Positions 27,825 to 36,003 of a stretch of DNA of 44,299 bases are shown in pieces. The DNA lies in assembly GCA_903868795.1 (NCBI GenBank), contig CAIPWR010000049.1:1-44299 (forward strand), read 5' to 3'. The stretch is from an uncultured Spartobacteria bacterium. Its GTDB lineage: Bacteria > Verrucomicrobiota > Verrucomicrobiia > Chthoniobacterales > UBA6821. The translations under genes and the position numbers were made by a program. The number at the start of each line of letters is the position of its first letter. Positions within the stretch are counted from its first letter, which is position 1. The notes under the pieces were generated by a model. That model had not been told where the DNA came from. It searched no databases and was given only the letters and a program-made list of their open reading frames with translations.

Positions 27825-28766
27825 TTATAGATTCTCGCCCAAATGCATGGGCCGGATCCAGATATTGCGGAATCGGACGGGGTTGTTGTGGTCCTGAAGT
27901 TGGATAAAAACCTTGGAATCATGCGGGGGGGAGTACTTGGAAGCCGAATGATAAGGGACGGCTGGATTGATCCCATCGGTGCAGCCGACGAGTTCGTAGT
28001 GATACTGAGTCACCACCCCGTTATGGAGCACGGTGACGACGGCCTTCTTGACGAGTTCCCCTTTGGTATTCCAGCGAGGAGACTCGAAAAGAATATCGTA
28101 GCTCTGCCATTCACCAGGAGGCTTGCAGGCATTAACCAGCGGAGGCGACTGACCATAGACGGCGGAGGCCTGACCATCGGGATAAGTGGGGGCTTTGTAG
28201 GAATCAAGCACCTGAATCTCATACATGTTGTTGATCAAGATACCGCTGTTACCTCGGGCCTGACCCGTACCCTCGGGAGGATTCGGAGAAGCCCATTCGA
28301 CATGCAATTGAAAATCAGCCCATGTGCCACGCGTGCGGATACCTCCATCGTGCGGCTTGGTGGAGACGAAATCTTCCTGCGTTGGCCAGGTAGGTGTACC
28401 TCCTTTTGCGCTCTCCCATTTTGCAAGATCATGTCCGTCAAAAAGCACCTCCGCGTCGGAAGGTGCAGCCGCCCAAAGGCTGAAAGTCGCCCCGGGGGTG
28501 ACCACCTCCGGCTGCGGTCGCTTCATATCGTGTACAAACCATTTTCCCGCTGGCTCCATTGCCTCAGGGGGCTTTGGCTTGGGCTTGGGACTAGGAGACT
28601 GGCTTGCTAGAGGAGCAGGAGAAGCTGTTTGGGCAGATAGACCCACTGAGAGCATGGGAAGCAAGAACACCCCAATGGCTGCAAGCGTGGATGCTGAAAG
28701 CGAGGAAAACTGACTCACTGATTCAGCACGACAAATGTCGGCATGGTTTGTGTCAATTGTTGTCAT
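27825..28766 (-). CDS. Exported DUF1080 (3-keto-disaccharide hydrolase-like) protein
   Basis: A 313-residue secreted protein with one DUF1080/PF06439 beta-jelly-roll domain. An N-terminal hydrophobic segment (LAAIGVFLLPMLSVGLSAQ) and a Ser/Pro/Lys-rich linker precede the domain. The domain covers about residues 95-310: EVLFDGHDLAKWESAKGGTP, TWADFQLHVEWASPNPPEG, GNSGILINNMYEIQVLDSY and FRNIWIRPM. Members cleave or hydrolyse 3-keto-glycosides made by Gfo-type dehydrogenases, which follow here. ATG at 28766 is chosen; a GTG at 28781 would add five residues. It is the first gene of the minus-strand unit and diverges from the TIM-barrel gene. Confidence 0.88.
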   Translation of the reverse strand: MTTIDTNHADICRAESVSQFSSLSASTLAAIGVFLLPMLSVGLSAQTASPAPLASQSPSPKPKPKPPEAMEPAGKWFVHDMKRPQPEVVTPGATFSLWAAAPSDAEVLFDGHDLAKWESAKGGTPTWPTQEDFVSTKPHDGGIRTRGTWADFQLHVEWASPNPPEGTGQARGNSGILINNMYEIQVLDSYKAPTYPDGQASAVYGQSPPLVNACKPPGEWQSYDILFESPRWNTKGELVKKAVVTVLHNGVVTQYHYELVGCTDGINPAVPYHSASKYSPPHDSKVFIQLQDHNNPVRFRNIWIRPMHLGENL

Positions 28767-28960
28767 AGGGGGTGATGGCACTTAGGAAATCATTCAAAGC
28801 ACTGTTTGCCAGCACCAGAAATCATTAAGCGTGCTATTTTATTCGAACATTTGTCATTTATTGTCAAAGAAAAGATTGTTTTTGTTTTTACGCATTGCAC
28901 AAAGTTGACATCTCTTGCTATCTCAGAAACCTTCAGTCTCAAACCCCACCCCCATTCTTT
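28767..28960. promoter_or_regulatory. Divergent promoter region with 10-bp-spaced TTGTCA direct repeats
   Basis: This AT-rich 194-nt region separates the DUF1080 operon (minus) from the TIM-barrel/Gfo pair (plus). TTGTCA occurs at 28851-28856 and again at 28861-28866, one helical turn apart. The 19-nt block starting at 28851 matches the block at 35112 upstream of the PAS-AraC gene in 14 of 19 positions. A perfect -35-like TTGACA is at 28905-28910 on the plus strand but lacks a good -10 at 16-18 nt. The repeats are candidates for a shared AraC-type operator. Confidence 0.45.
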
Positions 28961-30010
28961 ATGCCTCGTCCTGTTACACTCTTCACCGGCCAATGGGCTG
29001 ATCTCCCCATCGCTGATCTGGCACTATTAGTCAAATCCATGGGCTACGACGGACTCGAACTCGCCTGCTGGGGAGATCACTTCGATGTTGTCGCAGCGGC
29101 TGCTCCGACAACTTCTGCCGAGTATTGCGACAAGCTTTGGCAGCTCCTCTTGGACAACGGACTCACCTGCTATTCCGTATCGACTCACCTTGTGGGACAG
29201 GCAGTATGCGATCTAATCGACGAACGCCATCAGGCCATTCTCCCTCCTGAGATTTGGGGCGATGGCGAAGCAGAAGGCGTAAGACAACGGGCAGCGGAGA
29301 GGATGATTCTCACTGCCAAAGCCGCAAGAAACTTTTTCAACCGAAAGCCAGGATTTACAGAAAACCCTCATCCCGTCGTCGTGAATGGCTTCACCGGCTC
29401 CTCCATCTGGCATTCGATTTATGCCTTCCCTCCCACCTCACAGGAATATTGGCAGCGCGGTTTTGACGATTTTGCCACCCGATGGATTCCAATTCTGCAG
29501 GCCTTCGATCAGGAAGATGTGAACTTCGCCCTGGAGGTGCATCCAGCCGAGATCGCCTTTGACATTGCCTCTGCGGATCGTGCCCTTGCCGCAGTCAATA
29601 ATCATCCCCGCTTTGGCTTCAACTACGATCCCTCTCACCTCGGTTATCAAGGTGTGGACTATGTGAAGTTCCTACGGCATTTTGGCAACCGCATCCTCCA
29701 TGCTCATATCAAGGATGCTTGGTGGGGCCATGGCGACGGCACGGTCGGCGTCTTTGGTGGCCACGCGAGCTTCGGCGACTCTCGTCGCTACTGGGATTTC
29801 CGCTCTGCCGGTCGAGGTGACATTCGATTCGAAGATGTGATTGTTGCCCTCAATGACATCGGCTACCAAGGCCCTCTCTCCGTCGAGTGGGAGGATAGCC
29901 GCATGGACCGCATCCACGGTGCCACGGAATCGGCCGCCTTCGTTCGCAATCTCGACTTCACGACGAACAAAGTCGCTTTCGACGCAGCCTTTGATAAATC
30001 TGGCAAATGA
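28961..30010 (+). CDS. Sugar phosphate isomerase/epimerase-like TIM-barrel protein
   Basis: A 349-residue cytosolic protein of the xylose-isomerase-like TIM-barrel superfamily (AP endonuclease family 2). It opens [19 protein letters not shown], then [16 protein letters not shown]. Probable metal ligands are the Glu in [13 protein letters not shown], the Asp and His in [12 protein letters not shown], the His in [10 protein letters not shown] and the Glu in [12 protein letters not shown] at 28961 (MPRPVTLF) is chosen because homology starts there; an earlier in-frame ATG at 28895 lies in the promoter region. It overlaps the next gene by 4 nt (ATGA), so the two are translationally coupled. Isomerisation, epimerisation or lyase chemistry on a keto-sugar is likely. 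Confidence 0.87.
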   Translation: MPRPVTLFTGQWADLPIADLALLVKSMGYDGLELACWGDHFDVVAAAAPTTSAEYCDKLWQLLLDNGLTCYSVSTHLVGQAVCDLIDERHQAILPPEIWGDGEAEGVRQRAAERMILTAKAARNFFNRKPGFTENPHPVVVNGFTGSSIWHSIYAFPPTSQEYWQRGFDDFATRWIPILQAFDQEDVNFALEVHPAEIAFDIASADRALAAVNNHPRFGFNYDPSHLGYQGVDYVKFLRHFGNRILHAHIKDAWWGHGDGTVGVFGGHASFGDSRRYWDFRSAGRGDIRFEDVIVALNDIGYQGPLSVEWEDSRMDRIHGATESAAFVRNLDFTTNKVAFDAAFDKSGK

Positions 30011-31182
30011 ACTCGGCTATCCCCGCCGCAAAGCGTAAAATCCGCATGGGAATGGTCGGTGGGGGCCGCGGGGCCTTCATCGGTGCCGTCCACCGCATCG
30101 CCGCCAACATCGACGGTCAGATTGAACTCGTTTGCGGGGCCTTCAGCAGCGATCCGCAGCGCTCCCGCGATTCCGGAGCCGATCTCTTCCTGCCGCCCGG
30201 GCGTTGCTACGGCACCTTCGAAGAGATGATGAAAGGGGAGGCCGCTCTACCGGTGGGTGAACGCATGGACTTCGTCTCCATCGTCACGCCTAACCACGTA
30301 CACTTCACCGCCGCCAAGTCGGCACTCGAACACGGCTTCCCCGTTATGTCCGACAAGCCGGCAACCTTCGATCTGGCGGAGGCCAGGGAACTCGGTGATC
30401 TCATCAGTCGCACAGGCCTCCTCTACGGACTGACGCACAACTACACCGGCTACCCGCTGATCAAGCAGGCCCGGGAACTCGTCCTCTCTGGACGTCTCGG
30501 TAAGATCCGCAAGGTCGTCGTGGAATATCCCCAGGGCTGGCTCTCAACGCGTCTCGAGGAGAGCGGTCAGAAGCAGGCCGCCTGGCGCACCGATCCAGCC
30601 CGCTCGGGAGCCGCCGGGTGTATCGGCGACATTGGCACCCATGCCGAGAATCTCGCCGAATACGTCACCGGCCTGAAGATCAAGGAACTCGCAGCAGACC
30701 TCACCACCTTTCTCGAGGGACGCGCCCTTGATGACGACGGCAACATCCTCCTCCGTTTTGAGAACGGGGCAAAAGGCGTACTCCATGCCTCACAGATCTC
30801 GGTCGGGGAGGAGAATAACCTGAACATCCGTGTCTATGGAGAAATCGGCGGCCTGGAATGGCATCAGAAAGAGCCGAACTCTCTGCTTGTCAAATGGTCG
30901 GACAAGCCGATGGAAGTCTGCCGAACCGGCATGGGCTACCTGAGCCCCATTGCCGCAGCCAACACCCGCACTCCACCCGCCCACCCCGAGGGATACCTCG
31001 AAGCCTTCGCCAATATTTATCGGAACTTTGCTAATCACCTTCGTGCAGTGCTCGATCACACCACGCCGGATCCCATCGCGCTTGATTATCCCAAGATCGA
31101 AGATGGCATCCGTGGCATGGCCTTTATCGAAGCCGTGGTCGAAAGCTCCAAGAATAACGCCCGCTGGACGCCGCTTGGGTAA
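30007..31182 (+). CDS. Cytosolic Gfo/Idh/MocA oxidoreductase (third)
   Basis: A 391-residue NAD(P)-dependent oxidoreductase without signal peptide, unlike the other three in the window. The dinucleotide loop is [18 protein letters not shown], followed by [11 protein letters not shown]. The catalytic-Lys motif reads [11 protein letters not shown] (DKP instead of EKP), and the substrate domain has [19 protein letters not shown] with the conserved Asp/His. The start overlaps the TIM-barrel stop by 4 nt. The coupled pair suggests that this enzyme and the isomerase act on the same intermediate, for example reducing or oxidising an imported keto-sugar. Confidence 0.9.
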   Translation: MNSAIPAAKRKIRMGMVGGGRGAFIGAVHRIAANIDGQIELVCGAFSSDPQRSRDSGADLFLPPGRCYGTFEEMMKGEAALPVGERMDFVSIVTPNHVHFTAAKSALEHGFPVMSDKPATFDLAEARELGDLISRTGLLYGLTHNYTGYPLIKQARELVLSGRLGKIRKVVVEYPQGWLSTRLEESGQKQAAWRTDPARSGAAGCIGDIGTHAENLAEYVTGLKIKELAADLTTFLEGRALDDDGNILLRFENGAKGVLHASQISVGEENNLNIRVYGEIGGLEWHQKEPNSLLVKWSDKPMEVCRTGMGYLSPIAAANTRTPPAHPEGYLEAFANIYRNFANHLRAVLDHTTPDPIALDYPKIEDGIRGMAFIEAVVESSKNNARWTPLG

Positions 31183-31205
31183 GGCATCTTTAGAAAAAGA
31201 AATAG

Positions 31206-31266
31206 CCACAGGAGGCACAAAAAAACACAAAAGGAGAAGTCCTAATGCTTTCTGTGCATTTTGTGG
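31206..31266. terminator. Imperfect inverted repeat between convergent genes
   Basis: Arms at 31206-31223 and 31249-31266 pair at 16 of 18 positions (two G-T on the plus strand) around a 25-nt loop. It lies in the 100-nt gap between two convergent genes, where a bidirectional terminator is expected. The CCACA...CACAAAA composition also recalls short dispersed intergenic repeats; copies elsewhere cannot be tested from this window. Confidence 0.4.
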
Positions 31267-31282
31267 GAAGCACTTAAAAAAT

Positions 31283-33706
31283 CTAGGGAGTAATGGGTCG
31301 AATTTTGATGTTCTTAAACGAGATTGCGCCGTGGTCGCCTTGGAGTCCGATAAACCCTTCGGAGGCTTCCGCGAAGCCCGGCATCTTGCCGAACTTGCTG
31401 GCGGCCACGCGCCTCTTGAAGTCATCGCTGTTGAGCGTGTACTCAAAGTACTTTACGCCGTTAATCAAATGCTCACATTTCGCGGGGCTGACCACCAACC
31501 GGATATGGTTCCATTGTCCAACCGGCTTGGTGGCATCAAGGGTCTTGCCCGTGGCCGGGTCGAGCGGAGGTTGGTAGAGTGCATAGAGCCAGCCGCAACG
31601 CGTAGGATCCACTGCCAGTTGGTTGTCCTCGAGCTGGAATTCCGGGCCTGTCTCCCACATGCGTTTGTGTTTCCCGTCATCCACCACGCGGTACATGACA
31701 CCGCTATTTCCCGACGGGGTGATGTTGTAGTCGAGTTCCAGTTCGAACCATCCGTACTTCTTGTCGGTCACGATATCGCCAGCCTGGTGGGGATCTGCGC
31801 AGATGAGGCAACCATCCTCGACCCTCCAACCTGACTTCACAGTGTTCATTCCGAAGTTATGCCAGCCGGCGAAGTCCTTTCCGTTGAAGAGGAGTTGCCA
31901 TCCCGCTGCTTTCTCCTCAGGCGTCAGTGAATTCAAGGGATTGGAGACCGTTGTTTCCGTTGAGACAACCGGAGCCTTGATGACTGACATATCAATCTTG
32001 AGCTGGCAAAGCTGAAGCTTCGACGCATCGTTGATGAGTATAATCGGCCCCTTCTCTAAAGAAAATGGGCCGGCAATGACTTCCTTCTTGTCAACTCTGG
32101 GAGGGCCCATCGCCGTGATAGTTGTGAATTTTGTGCCCGAGATCATTTCGGGTACGGCTTTGCTCGATGGATCTGATGATTGTGGCTCATTTGTTGTGTT
32201 CGAAATTGCCGTATTCGCAATGACCGGAGCATTCGTGGGCATGGCCGTCGTAGTCGCTGCGTTGCTACCGTTGAGCGTGGGTGAGGTCTGCGGAGCAAAG
32301 ACCTTTTCAAGCGTCTTGTACGAGATCGTATTCATCAACTCGTGGTTGAGATAAACTTTCATGGAGGAGTCCCTTGCCTTGATCACCAAAGAGTTCCACG
32401 CGCCGGCCTTGATCGGAATCGGTCGGGTAGGTCCGAAACATGCTGGCGGATTGGTTCCCGATCCGCTTCCGATGACGACTGCGCCCGTAGTTTCGCGATC
32501 CTTGATGGGAGCACCACCGGCTATGACAATATCGATATCCTGAGCAGGGAATTTTCCCGGAGCTGATTTCAAATGCACCCTTGCACGTGATGCATCGGTG
32601 GCGAGGAAATCAAAGCTGAGAGTGTAGTTTTCATAAGAATGCTTCGTGGTGAGAGTTCCCGTGCCGGAGACCTCAAGGATTCCCTGATCGAGTTTCCACA
32701 ATCCGGCAGGAGAAGTCTCGGCATCTGCCAGGCCCCCAGGAAGCAATGGCGTGGGTTCCGGCCAACGGCCAGACTTCAAGGCTTCGGGATTGTGAATCTG
32801 CGTCTCGACCGTCTTGCTGAAACCGGAAGGCAGGTAAGAGGCGTTGATCAGGTCAGCGATCGGGGCTCTCATGGCACCCTCGAAATAGTTGACGCACTTC
32901 TTAAGGTTCTCCATGAGTTCCGGTGAGTTGTTCTCGTATTCCGCAAGCACGACCCCATCAAAACCCTGGCGACGCAATTCCGCGAGTTGCAGTCCGGCCC
33001 GGGAAATTCCGGTTCCCCAGGGCATGTCTTTGCCAAGTATATTGCCTTGGTCGAGATCCTTGAAATGAAGCTCGACGATGTGTCCTCGCAGCAAATGAAG
33101 AGCCTCCACAGGATTGAACCCAGTTCTGACCCAGTGACCGGTGTCGGCGCAGACACCGATGTTGTCACCGCTTCCCTGAAGTGCCTTGAAGGCGACATTC
33201 GGATCGGCATAGGGGTTTGATGGGTTGATGATGCCCGGAATGCCGGGGTGATTGTGGAGGGCGACCTTGACGCTGTATTTTTTGGAGAGCCCGTCCAGAT
33301 ATCCGAGGAGATCGGGAGTTGCCTGGCAATTGATCGAAATAAGATGGAGATCCTTGGCGAAGCCGAAGACCTCTTCCCAGTCCTGATTGTTTTTACCGGT
33401 GATGACCCCGTAGCTGACGAGCGTGACAGCATGATCCTTGGCCATCTGGAGCAACTTGGCCCGTCGGGCAGCATCAAGGGTGTGGCCGATTTTGGCATCG
33501 CCGGACGCATCGATCTTCTGTCCAGGATAGATCTCCATGTAATGGATGCCCAGGGACTGCACCTTCTGCAGGGCCGCATCGTAAGTGTAGCTTCTGAGCG
33601 TGTAGGCTTGGATGCCGAGCTTGGGGAGAGTTGGTTTGTTAAAACAACCGGTGAGACCAAGTGCCAGAAGACCGCTGGCAACGGCGGATAGAACAGTCTT
33701 TTTCAT
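31283..33706 (-). CDS. Lipoprotein fusing a TIM-barrel isomerase to two DUF1080-type domains
   Basis: An 807-residue exported lipoprotein. ATG at 33706 begins a lipoprotein signal MKKTVLSAVASGLLALGL with lipobox LTGC; an earlier ATG adds 29 unlikely residues. Residues of about 25-265 form a sugar-phosphate-isomerase TIM barrel (LGIQAYTLRSYTYDAAL, MEIYPGQKID, ALHNHPGIPG, GVCADTGHWVRTG, VELHFKDLD, VVLAEYENN). About 330-480 is a degenerate DUF1080-like jelly roll (LTTKHSYENYTLSFDFLA). A Ser/Thr/Pro-rich linker leads to a canonical DUF1080 domain at about 605-807 (LLFNGKDFAGWHNFG, GNSGVMYRVVDDGKH, FQLEDNQLA, GFIGLQGDHGAISFKNIKIR). It probably performs two successive steps on a keto-glycoside in the periplasm. 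It follows a Tat-exported Gfo gene by 8 nt. Confidence 0.88.
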   Translation of the reverse strand: MKKTVLSAVASGLLALGLTGCFNKPTLPKLGIQAYTLRSYTYDAALQKVQSLGIHYMEIYPGQKIDASGDAKIGHTLDAARRAKLLQMAKDHAVTLVSYGVITGKNNQDWEEVFGFAKDLHLISINCQATPDLLGYLDGLSKKYSVKVALHNHPGIPGIINPSNPYADPNVAFKALQGSGDNIGVCADTGHWVRTGFNPVEALHLLRGHIVELHFKDLDQGNILGKDMPWGTGISRAGLQLAELRRQGFDGVVLAEYENNSPELMENLKKCVNYFEGAMRAPIADLINASYLPSGFSKTVETQIHNPEALKSGRWPEPTPLLPGGLADAETSPAGLWKLDQGILEVSGTGTLTTKHSYENYTLSFDFLATDASRARVHLKSAPGKFPAQDIDIVIAGGAPIKDRETTGAVVIGSGSGTNPPACFGPTRPIPIKAGAWNSLVIKARDSSMKVYLNHELMNTISYKTLEKVFAPQTSPTLNGSNAATTTAMPTNAPVIANTAISNTTNEPQSSDPSSKAVPEMISGTKFTTITAMGPPRVDKKEVIAGPFSLEKGPIILINDASKLQLCQLKIDMSVIKAPVVSTETTVSNPLNSLTPEEKAAGWQLLFNGKDFAGWHNFGMNTVKSGWRVEDGCLICADPHQAGDIVTDKKYGWFELELDYNITPSGNSGVMYRVVDDGKHKRMWETGPEFQLEDNQLAVDPTRCGWLYALYQPPLDPATGKTLDATKPVGQWNHIRLVVSPAKCEHLINGVKYFEYTLNSDDFKRRVAASKFGKMPGFAEASEGFIGLQGDHGAISFKNIKIRPITP

Positions 33707-33714
33707 CAGGGGGA

Positions 33715-35061
33715 TTAGTAGAGGCGGTAGTTCTTGTTGATGATGGCGTCGGCCTCGGGAAGTCCGATGCAGGTTCCCGTCGCTGGATCCCAATCGATGG
33801 GCCGCCCCATGCGGAGGGCGACATTGCCCAACTGGACCATTTCGCTAAGATCGGCGGAATGATCGATGAAATTCGATCCGGGCTTCGGCCCACCTTTGCA
33901 GGCATTGATCCATTCAAGGTGCGGATTGGATCCGGGAACGCGAGGGATCACCTTGGGCGGACGATGCGGCAGGAACTCCTGCATGCGCGATTCCGGCAAA
34001 AGTCTTACCGTGGCATTATAATCTCCGGTCGTCATGATGATGCCTTTATCGCCAATGACATACGATCCGGTCTTCGGAAAAATACCGTTGCCGAGTTCCT
34101 TCGGAATCGGTGGTTTGAATCCTCCATCGTACCAGTGCATCGTGACGGCATCCCGCTCGGGAGTAGCAGCAAATTCATAGGTGATCTTGGATGCAGCAGG
34201 AGCAGAAATCAGACTGGCATCGCGAACCTCAGCGCTCACCTTGACCGGCCCTCGCAGATTCAAGGCCCAGAAGCAGGCATCCATGGTGTGGCAACCCATG
34301 TCGCCGAGGGCGCCCGAACCGAAATCCCAATAGGCCCGCCAATTGAAGGGGGCGATATTGTCCCGATAGTCGTGGTAGGTGGCGACACCGATCCAGAGAT
34401 CCCAGTCGATCGTAGGCGGGGGCGGCACTGGCTTCACCCAGATGGCAGGCTGCGGCCACACGGGTCGATCCGTCCAGATATGGGCCTCGGTCACCTTGCC
34501 GATCACCCCGGCATCGATCCATTCCTTGAAGAGGCGGGTTCCCTCGTTGGCATGGCCTTGATTTCCCATCTGGGTGACAACCCCGGTCTCAATGGCGAGT
34601 TTCTTGAGCGCCCTCGCCTCTCCCACCGAGTGGGCCATCGGCTTCTGGACATAGACATGCTTTCCCATCTCCATGGCAAGCCGTGCCACCGGATAGTGCA
34701 TGTGATCGGGAGTGCTGACCGTGACGGCATCGATCCCATCCCCCATCTCCATGAGCATCTGACGGAAGTCGCGGTAACGGGGAGCATTAGGAAAGTAGGC
34801 GAAGGTCTCCGAGGCCCGGGCAAAATCGACGTCGCAGAGAGCCACGATCTCCTCGCTGGAGGAATTGATGATGTCGGATCTGCCCTTCCCCCCGCATCCA
34901 ACAGCGGCGATGCGGAGTTTTTTGCCGGGGGAGATCAGGTTCTTGTAACCGGTGACCGCCGGAGCGTTCGTCTGGGCCCTGAGCCAAGAAGGCATACCTA
35001 AGGCAAGCGAGGTGGCTCCGAGTTGGCCGAGAAAACGTCGGCGCGTAATGATGTTGGTCAT
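33715..35061 (-). CDS. Tat-exported Gfo/Idh/MocA oxidoreductase (fourth)
   Basis: A 448-residue oxidoreductase. ATG at 35061 starts a twin-arginine signal (MTNIITRRRFLGQLGATSLAL, with RRRFLG); an earlier in-frame ATG at 35154 would extend into the regulator's promoter. The Rossmann loop is IAAVGCGGKGRSDIIN, then CDVDFARASETFAYF and VSTPDHMHYPVARLA. The catalytic-Lys motif is VYVQKPMAHSVGEA (QKP instead of EKP). The substrate domain has GALGDMGCHTMDACFWAL. It is co-transcribed with the downstream fusion lipoprotein, and its promoter region is shared with the divergent PAS-AraC regulator. The pair looks like a dehydrogenase plus lyase/hydrolase unit in the periplasm. Confidence 0.9.
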   Translation of the reverse strand: MTNIITRRRFLGQLGATSLALGMPSWLRAQTNAPAVTGYKNLISPGKKLRIAAVGCGGKGRSDIINSSSEEIVALCDVDFARASETFAYFPNAPRYRDFRQMLMEMGDGIDAVTVSTPDHMHYPVARLAMEMGKHVYVQKPMAHSVGEARALKKLAIETGVVTQMGNQGHANEGTRLFKEWIDAGVIGKVTEAHIWTDRPVWPQPAIWVKPVPPPPTIDWDLWIGVATYHDYRDNIAPFNWRAYWDFGSGALGDMGCHTMDACFWALNLRGPVKVSAEVRDASLISAPAASKITYEFAATPERDAVTMHWYDGGFKPPIPKELGNGIFPKTGSYVIGDKGIIMTTGDYNATVRLLPESRMQEFLPHRPPKVIPRVPGSNPHLEWINACKGGPKPGSNFIDHSADLSEMVQLGNVALRMGRPIDWDPATGTCIGLPEADAIINKNYRLY

Positions 35062-35111
35062 GGGGGAAAAGCGGGTGCTTGAAATGAGCAAGTAGTGTTT
35101 TCCAAAACAAC

Positions 35112-35151
35112 TTGTAACTGATTGTAACAGTCTGCTTTTTTTTTGTATAAT
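35112..35151 (+). promoter_or_regulatory. Promoter with tandem TTGTAAC repeats upstream of the PAS-AraC gene
   Basis: TTGTAAC is repeated at 35112-35118 and 35122-35128, 10 bp apart. The second copy is also a -35-like element (TTGTAA, 35122-35127), followed after 18 nt by a perfect TATAAT (35146-35151). The ATG at 35158 begins 6 nt after the -10, so the mRNA would start at or within a base or two of the start codon. The repeats overlap the -35, a place suited to autoregulation. Confidence 0.55.
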
Positions 35152-35157
35152 CAACGC

Positions 35158-35904
35158 ATGGATGCCGACTTGTTACGACAAGAGTTTTTTTCACGACTCA
35201 ATGGAATCCAGTCCCTAAAAGAGTTGCTGGATCAGCTTCCGGATGTCGCTTTCTTCATAAAGGATCGGAAAGGGCGCTTCATTTTGAACAACCGCCGTGG
35301 ATTCGAATGCTGCCGCGTCAACTCGGAGATGGAGACCATTGGCAAAACCGATTTTGATTTCTTTCCGAAGGATCTCGCGCTCCATTACCAAAAAGGTGAC
35401 CTGGAGGTCATGAACTCAGGGGTTCCGATCCTCAATGCTATCGAACCTGCTCCGGAGGAATCCGTCACGGACCAGTTGATCGTCTTCACGAAAATTCCGC
35501 TCAGAGACAAGAGAAGGCGCATCATTGGGATCGCCGGAATCCACAGGAAGCTCGATGCTGGTCCCGCCACCTCGCAGCGGTATGGACCGATGGCCCGTGC
35601 CATCCGGTTTCTGCATGACAACTATTCCGAAAAAATCGAGACAGGGCGTCTTGCCTCGATGCTGGGAATCTCAGGCAGTCAGTTTGCAAGGCGCTTCCGC
35701 AAGATCTTCGGTGTTTCGCCGAAGCATTACCTCCTCCGCATCCGCGTGAACAATGCCTGCACGTTTCTGGAACAAACAGGCAAACCGGTCACCGAAATCG
35801 CCATGGAAGTGGGCTTCTATGACAACCCTCACTTCACAAGAACCTTCACCAAACTGATGGGCATCACGCCGCTGGCTTACCGCAAAACCAAGCAAAACTG
35901 GTGA
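35158..35904 (+). CDS. PAS-AraC family transcriptional regulator (first)
   Basis: A 248-residue regulator. The N-terminal PAS-like sensor covers about residues 15-135 (LLDQLPDVAFFIKDRKGRFI, GKTDFDFFPKDLALHY, IVFTKIPLRDKRRRIIGIAG). The C-terminal AraC/XylS DNA-binding domain with two helix-turn-helix units covers about residues 150-245 (RLASMLGISGSQFARRFRKI, VSPKHYLLRIRVNNACTFL, VTEIAMEVGFYDNPHFTRTF, GITPLAYRK). ATG at 35158 is used; an upstream TTG at 35143 would overlap the -10 box. It is divergent from the Gfo/fusion-lipoprotein pair and is its likely regulator. This architecture is frequent among sugar-responsive regulators, but the ligand is unknown. Confidence 0.9.
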   Translation: MDADLLRQEFFSRLNGIQSLKELLDQLPDVAFFIKDRKGRFILNNRRGFECCRVNSEMETIGKTDFDFFPKDLALHYQKGDLEVMNSGVPILNAIEPAPEESVTDQLIVFTKIPLRDKRRRIIGIAGIHRKLDAGPATSQRYGPMARAIRFLHDNYSEKIETGRLASMLGISGSQFARRFRKIFGVSPKHYLLRIRVNNACTFLEQTGKPVTEIAMEVGFYDNPHFTRTFTKLMGITPLAYRKTKQNW

Positions 35905-35957
35905 CCATCCGTGCGCCCTTAGGAAAGAAAGCCTCACATGCGGCGGCGATCGATGCT

Positions 35958-35985
35958 TTTACAGCCTGCAAAAATAACTTAATTT
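35958..35985 (+). promoter_or_regulatory. Candidate promoter of the second PAS-AraC gene
   Basis: TTTACA (35958-35963) and TAATTT (35980-35985) are 16 nt apart, with the ATG 18 nt further on. The match is moderate. It implies that the second regulator can be transcribed separately from the first, across a 99-nt gap. Confidence 0.35.
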
Positions 35986-36003
35986 CAGTTACTTCCCCAT
36001 CTG

